Source: an uncultured Bacteroidales bacterium
GTDB taxonomy: Bacteria; Bacteroidota; Bacteroidia; Bacteroidales; F082
DNA length: 14,523 nucleotides
Assembly (NCBI GenBank): GCA_946410535.1
Contig: CAMKAR010000014.1
Span: forward strand, 1-14,523
Reading direction: 5' to 3'
The notes under the pieces were generated by a model that worked only from the letters and a program-made list of their open reading frames with translations, made no database searches and was not told the DNA's origin. The position numbers were made by a program, and so were the translations under genes. This document shows positions 6,837 to 14,470 of the stretch, piece by piece. Position 1 is the stretch's first letter. Each line of letters begins with the position of its first letter.

Positions 6837-7847
6837 TTACCAATCCTCCTCCTCGTCGCCCTTGTTCAACGTCATCCAAATCAGGTCTTTCAGCTCGTCG
6901 ATGCCTTGCTGGGCCACGGAGCTGATGAAGACGTGCGGCACTTTCTTGGGCAGGTGTTTCTTGATTTCCTTGATGGTGTCGTCGTCCACGAGGTCGCACT
7001 TCGTGATGGCCAGGATGCGGTCCTTGTCCATCAGTTCGGGGTTGTATTTCTTCAACTCGTTGAGCAGAATGTCGTATTCCTTTTTCACGTCGTCGGTGTT
7101 GGCAGGCACCATGAACAACAAAGTCGAGTTTCTTTCGATATGTCTCAAAAATCTGATTCCCAGTCCTTTGCCTTCTGCCGCGCCTTCGATGATGCCGGGA
7201 ATGTCGGCCATGACAAAGCTACGGTGACCACGATACTTGACGATGCCAAGGTTGGGCACCAAAGTGGTGAAAGGATAGTCGGCAATCTCAGGCTTGGCCG
7301 CTGAGACGACGGATAGCAGCGTCGACTTGCCCGCATTGGGGAAACCCACCAAACCCACATCGGCCAACAGTTTCAGTTCCAAAGTGATCCATTCCTCTTG
7401 GCAAGGCTCGCCGGGTTGGGCGAACTTGGGTGCCTGCAAGGTGGCCGTCTTGAAAAAGGCGTTGCCCTTGCCGCCGCGTCCGCCTTTGAGCAGCACGACC
7501 TCTTGACCGTCTTCTGTGATTTCGGCAATCTGTGTGTGGTCTTCGGCATGGAATGCCACCGTGCCAAGCGGCACGTCGATATAAATGTCGTCGCCAGCGG
7601 CACCGGTGAGTTGGTTTTTGCCTCCAGGCACACCATCGCCAGCATAGATGTGCTTGGTATAGCGCAGGTGGAGCAAAGTCCAGAGTTGGGCGTTGCCGCG
7701 CATGACGACGTTGCCACCGCGACCGCCGTCGCCGCCGTCGGGACCGCCCTTGGGGATGTACTTCTCCCTGCGGAAATGCAGCGAGCCAGCGCCGCCCTTG
7801 CCCGAGCGGCAGAAAATCTTCACGTAATCAACAAAATTCGAGGTCAT
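6837..7847 (-). CDS. obg: GTPase Obg/CgtA
   Basis: A 336-aa Obg GTPase, a cytoplasmic factor for assembly of the large ribosomal subunit that also links to stress and cell-cycle control. The glycine-rich Obg fold spans about 1-160 ([18 protein letters not shown]). The G domain has G1 GFPNAGKS (168-175), a G2 region YPFTTLVPN (191-199), G3 DIPG (215-218), G4 TKCD (282-285) and G5 SSVAQQG (309-315). The tail is short and acidic (GDEEEDW) and lacks the extra C-terminal OCT domain of Bacillus Obg, giving the shorter Obg form. No TAnnTTTG element is seen in the 90-bp gap upstream, so it may be co-transcribed with pbp1A or start inside it. Downstream it meets the ATPase gene stop-to-stop. Confidence 0.97.
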   Translation of the reverse strand: MTSNFVDYVKIFCRSGKGGAGSLHFRREKYIPKGGPDGGDGGRGGNVVMRGNAQLWTLLHLRYTKHIYAGDGVPGGKNQLTGAAGDDIYIDVPLGTVAFHAEDHTQIAEITEDGQEVVLLKGGRGGKGNAFFKTATLQAPKFAQPGEPCQEEWITLELKLLADVGLVGFPNAGKSTLLSVVSAAKPEIADYPFTTLVPNLGIVKYRGHRSFVMADIPGIIEGAAEGKGLGIRFLRHIERNSTLLFMVPANTDDVKKEYDILLNELKKYNPELMDKDRILAITKCDLVDDDTIKEIKKHLPKKVPHVFISSVAQQGIDELKDLIWMTLNKGDEEEDW

Positions 7848-7863
7848 AGTTTAGCATTTTTGA

Positions 7864-7931
7864 CTCGGGACTTCGAGACTTCGGGACTTCGGGGCATCGC
7901 CAGTCCCCTCGTCTCGCGTCTCGCAGTCTCG
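7864..7931. repeat. GC-rich short tandem repeats with nested hairpin potential
   Basis: The 90-bp gap between pbp1A and obg is mostly repeats. Units of the type ACTTCGGG occur about four times with variation (7864-7894). Then GTCTCG occurs three times (7911-7916, 7918-7923, 7926-7931). The two halves are complementary: CGAGAC (7874-7879) can pair with GTCTCG (7911-7916), and GGGACT (7883-7888) with AGTCCC (7902-7907). No gene is seen here. Confidence 0.7.
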
Positions 7932-7937
7932 CGTCCA

Positions 7938-10196
7938 TTAAAACTCATCAATATATTCAACGCCTTCGTCATTGTCGTATCGGTCGCAGTCGAAGTTGAG
8001 GTCGACGCCGGGGATGTAGGGTTTCTCAAAGTCGCCCTTGCTGATATTCAGGCCCTTGTCGGCATACACCTTTTTCATATATAAGGCCCAAATGGGCAGC
8101 GCGGTGTGCGATCCTTGTCCGAGCTTGGTGGAGCGGAAGTGCACGCTGCGGTCTTCGGCACCCACCCACACGCCCGTGGTGAGGTCGGGGGTGATGCCCA
8201 TGAAGTAGCCGTCGCTGTTCTTTTGCGTCGTTCCGGTCTTGCCAGCCACTGGATTGGTGAAGCCGTAGGTCGAGCGCAGGCGGATACCTGTTCCGCTTTG
8301 CACCACGCCTTTCATCAGCTCGATCATCTTGTAGGCGGTCAGCTCGCTCATGGCTTCCGACTCTTCGGGGCTGAAGCGTTGGATGACGTTGCCGTTCTTG
8401 TCTTCGATGCGGGTGATGAACATGGGCTTGATGTAAACGCCTTGGTTGGCGAAGGTGCTCATGGCGCCCACCATCTCTATCAGTTTCAGGTCGCAAACGC
8501 CCAAGCAGATGGCGGGCACGGCATCAATGGGCGACTCAACGCCCATGCGGCGGGCTTGCGCGATGACGGCATTGGGCCCGAAGCGGTTCATCAGATAGGC
8601 CGAGATCCAGTTGTTGGACTGGGCCAACGCATATTTCAAGGTGATCTCTTCGCCTACGCGGCCTCCCGAGTTGCCTGGCGACCAGAACTTTCCGTCCTCC
8701 AGCTGGATGTTGTAGGGGATGTTGGGTATCCTCGTGCAGGGTGTGTATTCGCCTTCCTGCATGGCCAACGAATAGAGGAACGGCTTGAAGGTGGAACCCA
8801 CCTGACGGCGGGCTTGCGTGACGTGGTCGTACTTGAAGAAACGGTAGTCCAAGCCGCCAACGTAGGCCTTCACATGGCCCGTGTGCGACTCGATGCTGAT
8901 GAGGCTGGCTTGCAGGAACCACTTGTAGTAGCGGATGGAGTCCATCGGGGTCATTATCGTGTCGATGGGGCCGTCCCACGAGAACACGGTCATGCGAACG
9001 GGGCGGTCAAACTCGGCCCTGATGGAGTCTTCGGGCATCCCTTCGTTCTTGAGGCTGCGGTAGCGGTCGGTGCGCTTCATCGAGGTCAGGAGGATGTGGT
9101 CGATTTCGTCGGCGGTCACGTTGGAGAAGGGGGCGTTCTTTTGGCCTTTCCAGTGCTTGTAGAACATGGGTTGCAGCTCCTTGCCCATAAACTCCTTGAC
9201 GGCCTCCTCGGCATAGCGTTGCATGCGCGAGTCGATGGTGGTGTAGATGCGCAGGCCGTCGCGGTAGATATTATAAGGTGTGCCGTCGGCGCGTTTGGTG
9301 TTTTTGGCCCATTCGTTCAGCTCGCCACGCAGGAACTCGCGGAAGTAGGTGGCCTGTCCGCTGTTGTGGTCCTTGATGCTGAAGTGCGTCATGTCGATGG
9401 GAATCAGCGAGATGGAGTCGCATTCGGCTTGGGTGATGAAGCCGTTGTCGGCCATTTTTTGGAGCACGAGGTTGCGGCGCCCCATCGAGCGTTCGGGGTT
9501 GCGCACGGGGCTGTAGCGGGTGGGCGCGTTGACCACGCCGGCCATCAAGGCGCATTCCTCGATGTTCATTTCGATAGGTTTTTTGTCGAAGAAGGTGCTG
9601 GCCGCCGAGCGGATGCCGAAGGCGTTGTGGCCGAAAGCCACCGTGTTGAGATACATGGCGATGATCTCTTCCTTCGAATAGTTGTGTTCCAGCTTGGTGG
9701 CGGTGATCCATTCCTGGAACTTGCGCAGCACGAGTTGGGGCTTGCTGAGGTTTTCGCCACGCGGGAAGAGGTTTTTGGCCAACTGTTGCGTGATGGTCGA
9801 GCCGCCGCCTTTCTTTCGTCCTGTCAGGAGGCCGAAAGCCACGCGCAGCAGGGCCCGCTCGTCGATGCCGGAGTGCTCGGTGAAGCGTTCGTCCTCGATG
9901 CTGATGAGGGCTTCGGGCATGTAGTGCGAGAGCTCGGCATAGCGCACGTTGCTGCGGTTTTCCACGTAATAGGAACCCAGCAGCTTGCCGTCGGCGGAGA
10001 TGATCTCGGTGGCCAAGTTGGTGCGCGGGTTCTCCAGCTCGTCGAAGGTGGGCATGGTGCCGAACACGCCTTTGGCGACGCAGAAGAAAAACAACACGAG
10101 CAGCAGCAAGAAGCCTCCAAACACAATCCACAAGTTGCGGATAGCCCTCGGCGATTCCTGCTGTTTCCTTGTTTTCTTTTTGTTCTTGTTATCCAT
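7938..10196 (-). CDS. Bifunctional penicillin-binding protein 1A (glycosyltransferase 51 / transpeptidase)
   Basis: A 752-aa class A PBP that polymerises lipid II into glycan strands and cross-links the peptides on the outer face of the inner membrane. A basic cytoplasmic tail precedes one membrane anchor at about 22-43. The GT51 domain has IEDERFTEHSGID (catalytic Glu near 101), GGGSTITQQLAKN (about 130-142) and AMYLNTVAFGHNAFGI (about 180-195). The transpeptidase domain has GSTFK (catalytic Ser468, Lys471), SNN at 527-529 and KTGT at 653-656. All active-site motifs are intact. ATG at 10196 (MDNKNKKK) is preferred over an in-frame ATG at 10223, whose extra codons come from the AT-rich spacer. 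It is the third gene after ricT and gldH on the same strand, starting 37 bases after the gldH stop. Confidence 0.96.
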   Translation of the reverse strand: MDNKNKKKTRKQQESPRAIRNLWIVFGGFLLLLVLFFFCVAKGVFGTMPTFDELENPRTNLATEIISADGKLLGSYYVENRSNVRYAELSHYMPEALISIEDERFTEHSGIDERALLRVAFGLLTGRKKGGGSTITQQLAKNLFPRGENLSKPQLVLRKFQEWITATKLEHNYSKEEIIAMYLNTVAFGHNAFGIRSAASTFFDKKPIEMNIEECALMAGVVNAPTRYSPVRNPERSMGRRNLVLQKMADNGFITQAECDSISLIPIDMTHFSIKDHNSGQATYFREFLRGELNEWAKNTKRADGTPYNIYRDGLRIYTTIDSRMQRYAEEAVKEFMGKELQPMFYKHWKGQKNAPFSNVTADEIDHILLTSMKRTDRYRSLKNEGMPEDSIRAEFDRPVRMTVFSWDGPIDTIMTPMDSIRYYKWFLQASLISIESHTGHVKAYVGGLDYRFFKYDHVTQARRQVGSTFKPFLYSLAMQEGEYTPCTRIPNIPYNIQLEDGKFWSPGNSGGRVGEEITLKYALAQSNNWISAYLMNRFGPNAVIAQARRMGVESPIDAVPAICLGVCDLKLIEMVGAMSTFANQGVYIKPMFITRIEDKNGNVIQRFSPEESEAMSELTAYKMIELMKGVVQSGTGIRLRSTYGFTNPVAGKTGTTQKNSDGYFMGITPDLTTGVWVGAEDRSVHFRSTKLGQGSHTALPIWALYMKKVYADKGLNISKGDFEKPYIPGVDLNFDCDRYDNDEGVEYIDEF

Positions 10197-10212
10197 CAGC
10201 AAATCCAGATTA

Positions 10213-10247
10213 TCAATTCTCAATTCTCAATTGTCAATTCTCAATTA
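10213..10247. repeat. Five tandem heptamers TCAATTN
   Basis: Five exact, uninterrupted 7-bp units on the plus strand: TCAATTC (10213), TCAATTC (10220), TCAATTG (10227), TCAATTC (10234) and TCAATTA (10241). On the minus strand this reads as repeated GAATTGA. It fills the gldH-pbp1A gap and runs into gldH, supplying its last codons and stop. It resembles the short tandemly repeated heptamers seen between genes in several bacterial genomes. Confidence 0.9.
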
Positions 10248-10686
10248 TATAAATCCCAATATCCGAAATACCTTTTAAGACGGGTTCGCGCATGGCTTGC
10301 TCGATCTCGAAATGGTAGGTTCCCGTGAGGGGGAAACGCAGGTTCTCGTTGAGCGGCACGGTGAGGTCGCGCATCGAGCCGCTGCCTTTGCCGATCCAGC
10401 GGCCTTCGGGTGTGGCAAGGGTGCATTCGATGGTGTCGTGCGTGACGTTGCCGTTGGGCATCCGGGTGTGGAGGAAGACGAAGAGGTTGCTGTAGCGGTA
10501 GTTCTCGAGGTGGCGCAGCCCGATGCCGAACACATAGCCGCTGATGGTGTCGTTGATGTCGACATCGAAGGCCACGCGGTCTTCTTGCCGCCATTCGGCT
10601 TCGGGGATGACGGTGCGCTTGTCGAACGAGTCGTTGGTGCAGCTCGCAAACGCCAATAGCAACAGTATATAGATTAGCTTTTTCAT
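10234..10686 (-). CDS. gldH: GldH family lipoprotein
   Basis: A 150-aa lipoprotein with a short signal peptide (MKKLIYILLLLAFASC) and lipobox AFASC, so Cys16 would be lipidated. The body matches the GldH pattern known from gliding Bacteroidota: W-x-x-E-D at 32-36, FGIGLRHLENYRYSNLFVFL, P-x-G-x-x-x-x-DTIECTLA and EGRWIGKGSGSMRD. In Flavobacterium GldH is needed for gliding, but homologues are kept in non-gliding Bacteroidales, where the role is unknown. The start overlaps the ricT stop by one base (TGATG), implying coupled translation. The last codons (Ile-Glu-Asn-stop) come from the heptamer repeat, so the C-terminus may have been trimmed or remodelled by it. Confidence 0.88.
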   Translation of the reverse strand: MKKLIYILLLLAFASCTNDSFDKRTVIPEAEWRQEDRVAFDVDINDTISGYVFGIGLRHLENYRYSNLFVFLHTRMPNGNVTHDTIECTLATPEGRWIGKGSGSMRDLTVPLNENLRFPLTGTYHFEIEQAMREPVLKGISDIGIYIIEN

Positions 10687-11804
10687 CAGTCACTCATTTT
10701 CTTGAGGTCGGCCTCGCCGTAGCCTTCGTTGGTGTTGGTGTGGGCTTCTGTCGTGACGGCGAAGTCTTCTAATTTCTTGGGCTTCTGTCCTTTCTTGTTC
10801 ATGGCGATGATGTCTTTCACCTTGGCGACAGGGATGGCCATGATGTTGCTCTTGTCGGTGGTGTAGGAATACCACATGATGCCTTTGAAGACGTCGTTCT
10901 TCTGGTGCACGGCGTCGCCGCTCTCGAAGTGCAGCACGATGTTGGGGTCGGAGAAGGCTTTCAATGCCTCCACGTAGGCCTCATACTCGTAGTTGAGGCA
11001 GCATTTCAGCTTGCCGCACTGTCCGGCCAATTTCTGTGGGTTGGGCGAGAGCTGTTGCACCCGGGCCACGCCGGTTGTCACCGATTGGAAATCGGTGATC
11101 CACGAGGCGCAGCAAAGCTCGCGGCCGCACGAGCCTATGCCGCCCAGTTTGGCCGACTCTTGCCTGACGCCGATTTGCCGCATCTCGATGCGGATGTGGA
11201 ACTCCTCGGCCAGTTTCTTGATCAGCTCGCGGAAGTCGACGCGACCGTCAGCGGTGTAGTAGAAGATGGCCTTCGTCTTGTCGCCCTGGTATTCCACGTC
11301 GTTGAGCTTCATCTCCAACCCAAGGTTGTCGATGATGGTGCGCGTGCGGGCCAAGGTGCCGTCTTCCAGCTTGATGGCGGCAAGCCATTTCTCCACGTCG
11401 TTGGCGCGGGCGCGACGGTATATCTTCTTCATCTCGGCGATGGGCGTGCGGTATTTCTTGCGCTTCAGCTGGCGCTTGACGATGTCGCCCAAGAGGGTGA
11501 CGATGCCGATGTCGTGCCCGATGGCGGTCTCAACGGCCACGAACTCGCCCACCTCAAGGTCGAGGTCTTCGGGATAGACGAAATAGTCCTTGCGGTCGTT
11601 CTTGAAGCGCACCTCGGCTAAGCACACCTTGCCTTCTATTTCCTTGTTCTCGTAGTCTTTCAGCCAGTCGAATTGGCTCAGCTTGCACCTGCCGCAGGCC
11701 AGCACCTTTTGCCCGGGAACGTAAGGCTCCTCAAGCCTGCAGCCACGGTTGATCAGTTGCTTCTCTATGCTGGAATCGTGTTCTTTATGTTGATTTTCAG
11801 TCAT
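10686..11804 (-). CDS. ricT: PSP1 domain protein, RicT/YaaT-like
   Basis: A 372-aa cytoplasmic protein of the PSP1/RicT family. In Bacillus, RicT works with RicA and RicF in an iron-sulfur-containing complex that directs RNase Y processing; in Bacteroidota partners and role are not established. The conserved cysteine clusters are clear: GSCGRELCC (Cys226, Cys231, Cys232) and GQCGKLKCC (Cys263, Cys268, Cys269). More cysteines lie near the N-terminus (22, 37, 40). The PSP1 region spans roughly 60-290 (for example VAVETAIGHDIGIV at 89-102). The C-terminal 80 residues are variable and charged. It is first in the ricT-gldH-pbp1A operon, overlapping gldH by one base, and diverges from lemA. Confidence 0.93.
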   Translation of the reverse strand: MTENQHKEHDSSIEKQLINRGCRLEEPYVPGQKVLACGRCKLSQFDWLKDYENKEIEGKVCLAEVRFKNDRKDYFVYPEDLDLEVGEFVAVETAIGHDIGIVTLLGDIVKRQLKRKKYRTPIAEMKKIYRRARANDVEKWLAAIKLEDGTLARTRTIIDNLGLEMKLNDVEYQGDKTKAIFYYTADGRVDFRELIKKLAEEFHIRIEMRQIGVRQESAKLGGIGSCGRELCCASWITDFQSVTTGVARVQQLSPNPQKLAGQCGKLKCCLNYEYEAYVEALKAFSDPNIVLHFESGDAVHQKNDVFKGIMWYSYTTDKSNIMAIPVAKVKDIIAMNKKGQKPKKLEDFAVTTEAHTNTNEGYGEADLKKMSD

Positions 11805-11839
11805 TTCTCAAAAATAAAATGATGGTTGTGTATAAATTG

Positions 11840-11847
11840 CAAAAGTA
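11840..11847 (-). promoter_or_regulatory. -7 promoter element of the ricT-gldH-pbp1A operon
   Basis: On the minus strand this reads TACTTTTG (TAnnTTTG match), predicting a start near 11834 and a leader of about 30 bases to the ricT ATG. It overlaps the region where the divergent lemA promoter would have its -33 box, so the two promoters may compete. A second TATTTTTG at 11809-11816 is too close to the ATG to serve. Confidence 0.55.
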
Positions 11848-11861
11848 CGAAAAAAAATGTT

Positions 11862-11869
11862 TACCTTTG
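11862..11869 (+). promoter_or_regulatory. -7 promoter element of lemA
   Basis: TACCTTTG matches TAnnTTTG. A TTG at 11837-11839 lies 22 bases upstream, close to the usual -33 spacing. Predicted start near 11875, giving a leader of about 50 bases to the lemA ATG. Confidence 0.6.
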
Positions 11870-11926
11870 CACATTCTTAAAACATCGCATCAAATCGTAT
11901 TATTGTACAATAAAAAACACATCATC

Positions 11927-12517
11927 ATGAAAAAAGGTATTGTCATCATTGTCGCCCTTGTCGCCTTGGTCGCCATTTGGGGCGTTAGCGTTTATAACGG
12001 ATTGGTTACCAAGCAGGAAGGCGTTGAAAAGGCTGTCGGTAACGTGCAAACGGCCTACCAACAGCGTGCCGACCTCATCCCCAACTTGGTCGCCACGGTG
12101 AAGAACTACGCCGAATACGAGGCCGGCACCCTGACCGCCGTCGTCGAGGCACGCGCCAAGGCCACGCAGGTCACGCTCGACGCCAACAACCTGACCGAGG
12201 AAAACATAAAGGCCTTCCAGGCCGCGCAAGACCAGATGTCGGGGGCGCTGTCGCGACTGCTGGTCACGGTGGAGCAGTATCCCGACCTGAAGGCCAACCA
12301 AAACTACCGCGACCTTCAGGAGAAGCTCGAAAGCTGCGAGAACGGTATCGCCAATGCCCGCCGGCAGTTCAACGATGCGGCCCAAACGTTCAACACGTCG
12401 GTGCGCCGTTTCCCCGGCAACATCATCGCAGGCATGTTCGGCTTCGAGAAGAAACCCTACTTCGAGGCTTCGGAAGGCGCCGAGAAAGCACCCGACGTGA
12501 AGGAACTTTTTAATTAA
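11927..12517 (+). CDS. lemA: LemA family protein
   Basis: A 196-aa protein with one N-terminal membrane helix (about 4-22) and a long helical body, the LemA layout. Family signatures include VYNGLVTKQEGVEKAVGNVQ, YQQRADLIPNLVATVKNYAEYE and YPDLKANQNYRDLQEKLE. LemA proteins are membrane-anchored, outward-facing helical bundles of unknown function; in Bacteroidota they often sit beside TPM-domain genes, which are absent here. The open frame extends upstream to 11819, but ATG at 11927 gives the standard N-terminus (MKKGIVIIVALVAL) and follows the -7 element at 11862, which lies within the extension. The next gene is glmS, 66 bases downstream with its own promoter. Confidence 0.95.
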   Translation: MKKGIVIIVALVALVAIWGVSVYNGLVTKQEGVEKAVGNVQTAYQQRADLIPNLVATVKNYAEYEAGTLTAVVEARAKATQVTLDANNLTEENIKAFQAAQDQMSGALSRLLVTVEQYPDLKANQNYRDLQEKLESCENGIANARRQFNDAAQTFNTSVRRFPGNIIAGMFGFEKKPYFEASEGAEKAPDVKELFN

Positions 12518-12531
12518 AAAACAAAAAAATC

Positions 12532-12562
12532 TTGCATCGTTTTTTTCAAACACATATTTTTG
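12532..12562 (+). promoter_or_regulatory. Promoter of glmS
   Basis: TTG at 12532-12534, a 20-base spacer and TATTTTTG at 12555-12562 form a full Bacteroidota -33/-7 promoter. Transcription would start near 12568, about 16 bases before the ATG. The leader is A-rich and far too short for a glmS ribozyme. Confidence 0.75.
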
Positions 12563-12583
12563 CACCTCTAAAAGAAAAAAAAT

Positions 12584-14428
12584 ATGTGTGGAATAGTTGC
12601 TTATGTAGGCCCACAAGAGGCCTATCCTATCCTCATTGAGGGCTTGAAGCGCCTCGAATATCGTGGCTACGACAGCGCTGGTGTGGCGTTGCTCAACGAG
12701 GCCGACGAATTGAATGTTTACAAAGCTAAAGGCAAGGTCTCCGACTTGGAGGCCTTTGCCGCTTCCAAAGACGTGAGCGGCCATATCGGCATCGCCCACA
12801 CCCGCTGGGCCACCCACGGCGAGCCGAACCAGGTGAACGCCCACCCGCACCGCTCGCAGTCGGGCAACCTGGCCCTGATCCATAACGGCATCATCGAGAA
12901 TTACCTGAGTCTGCGCAAGGAATTGGAGAAACGCGGGTTCACCTTCCAGTCGTCGACCGACACTGAGGTGCTCACCAACCTCATCGAGGATGTGCAGCAG
13001 AGCGAACATGTCGACCTCTTCGAGGCCGTGCGCATCGCCTTGAACCACGTCGTGGGTGCCTATGCCATCGCCATCGTCGAGAAAGGCCACCCCGACGAAC
13101 TGATTGCCGCACGCAAGGGCAGCCCCATGGTCATCGGTATCGGCGAAGGCGAGTATTTCATCGCCTCCGATGCCACGCCCATCGTGGGCCGCACCCAGAA
13201 GGTGGTTTACCTTGAGGACGAGCAGGTGGTTCGCATCAAGTTGGGCGAGGAGCTGCACATCAAGACCATACACGACGTGGAAGCCATGCCTTATGTTCAA
13301 GAACTGAAGATGAACCTTGACAGCATTGAGAAAGCCGGCTTCGACCACTTCATGATGAAGGAAATCTACGAACAGCCTACCATCGTGCGTGACACGATGC
13401 GTGGCCGCCTGCATCCCGAGAGTAACACGGTGCGCCTTGGCGGCATCATCCAATACGAAAAGCAGTTGCTTTATGCCGACAACATCGTGTTTGTGGCTTG
13501 TGGCACCTCATGGCATGCCAGTTTGGTGGGCAGCTATCTCATCGAGAAGTTGGCGAAAATCAGGGTGAAAGTGGAATACGCCTCCGAGTTCCGTTACCGC
13601 GATCCCGTCGTTACGCCTCATGATGTCGTGATTGCCGTGTCGCAGTCGGGCGAGACCGCCGACACCTTGGCCGCCATCCAGCTCGCCAAGGAGAAGGGTG
13701 CAGTGGTTTTGGGCATCTGCAATGTCATCGGCTCGTCCATTTCGAGGGTCACCGATGCGGGCATCTACACCCACGCCGGTCCTGAAATCGGTGTTGCCTC
13801 CACCAAGGCCTTCACCTCACAGGTGACGGTGATGGCCATGCTTGCTTTGCGTCTCGCCGAATTGAAGGGCTCGATGAAGGACGAGGAACGCCAACAGTTC
13901 ATCGATGAACTTGACCGCATCCCCGAGAAAATCCAATGGACCCTCGACCACAGCGGCCATGTGAAAGACATCGCAGAGAAATACAAGGATGTACATAACA
14001 TGCTGTATTTAGGCCGTTTGCAGAACTATCCTGTGGCCCTCGAGGGCGCCTTGAAGCTGAAGGAGATTTCCTATATCCATGCCGAAGGCTATCCCGCCGC
14101 CGAAATGAAGCACGGCCCCATCGCCTTGATCGACAAGGATATGCCCGTGGTGTTCATTGCCACCAATCACAGCACCTACGAAAAGGTGATTAGTAATATA
14201 CAAGAGGTGAAGGCGCGTAATGGCAAGATTATCGCCGTGGTGAGCCAAAAGGACGTGCTGGCGCGCAAAATGGCCGACTATGTCATCGAGATCCCGGAGA
14301 CGGAGTGCCTCTATTCGCCTTTGCTTGCAACTGTGCCGCTGCAAATCTTGGCCTATTACATCGCCGTGATGCGAGGCTGCAACGTCGACCAGCCACGAAA
14401 TTTGGCGAAATCTGTTACGGTAGAGTAA
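12584..14428 (+). CDS. glmS: Glutamine--fructose-6-phosphate aminotransferase (isomerizing)
   Basis: A 614-aa GlmS, complete and of normal length. It makes glucosamine-6-phosphate from fructose-6-phosphate and glutamine, the first committed step to UDP-GlcNAc for peptidoglycan and lipopolysaccharide. After Met removal Cys2 (MCGIVAYVG) is the glutaminase nucleophile. The N-terminal domain has HTRWATHGEPNQVNAHPH and HNGIIENY. The two SIS sugar-binding domains have CGTSWHAS (from Cys306), SQSGETADT (from Ser353) and RLQNYPVALEGALKLKEISY. The C-terminal PRNLAKSVTVE is the usual closing motif. It is transcribed from its own promoter and ends at a strong hairpin terminator; it is apparently monocistronic. 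No ribozyme or other leader control is seen. Confidence 0.99.
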   Translation: MCGIVAYVGPQEAYPILIEGLKRLEYRGYDSAGVALLNEADELNVYKAKGKVSDLEAFAASKDVSGHIGIAHTRWATHGEPNQVNAHPHRSQSGNLALIHNGIIENYLSLRKELEKRGFTFQSSTDTEVLTNLIEDVQQSEHVDLFEAVRIALNHVVGAYAIAIVEKGHPDELIAARKGSPMVIGIGEGEYFIASDATPIVGRTQKVVYLEDEQVVRIKLGEELHIKTIHDVEAMPYVQELKMNLDSIEKAGFDHFMMKEIYEQPTIVRDTMRGRLHPESNTVRLGGIIQYEKQLLYADNIVFVACGTSWHASLVGSYLIEKLAKIRVKVEYASEFRYRDPVVTPHDVVIAVSQSGETADTLAAIQLAKEKGAVVLGICNVIGSSISRVTDAGIYTHAGPEIGVASTKAFTSQVTVMAMLALRLAELKGSMKDEERQQFIDELDRIPEKIQWTLDHSGHVKDIAEKYKDVHNMLYLGRLQNYPVALEGALKLKEISYIHAEGYPAAEMKHGPIALIDKDMPVVFIATNHSTYEKVISNIQEVKARNGKIIAVVSQKDVLARKMADYVIEIPETECLYSPLLATVPLQILAYYIAVMRGCNVDQPRNLAKSVTVE

Positions 14429-14436
14429 AAAAATGA

Positions 14437-14465
14437 AAAACAGCCTCGAAACTCGAGGCTGTTTT
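14437..14465. terminator. Bidirectional intrinsic terminator between glmS and tRNA-Leu
   Basis: CAGCCTCGA (14441-14449) pairs perfectly with TCGAGGCTG (14453-14461) around the loop AAC. Flanking AAAA and TTTT extend the stem. Plus-strand transcripts end in TTTT; minus-strand transcripts of the tRNA end in a longer U tract (from the A-rich 14429-14440). It serves both converging units. Confidence 0.9.
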
Positions 14466-14470
14466 CGTAG

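Noticed and set aside
8106..10328. A 740-codon open frame on the plus strand opposite PBP1A
   Set aside because: Its translation shows no recognisable domain and is rich in Gly, His, Val and Ala, as expected from the antisense of a GC-rich gene. PBP1A on the other strand has all catalytic motifs.
12518..12583. glmS ribozyme in the leader of glmS
   Set aside because: The whole gap from lemA is 66 bp and the predicted leader about 16 bases, too short for the ribozyme, and none of its core is seen.
11900..13453. A 517-codon open frame on the minus strand across lemA and glmS
   Set aside because: It spans two well-supported genes and the promoter between them, and its translation has no family features; it is an antisense shadow.
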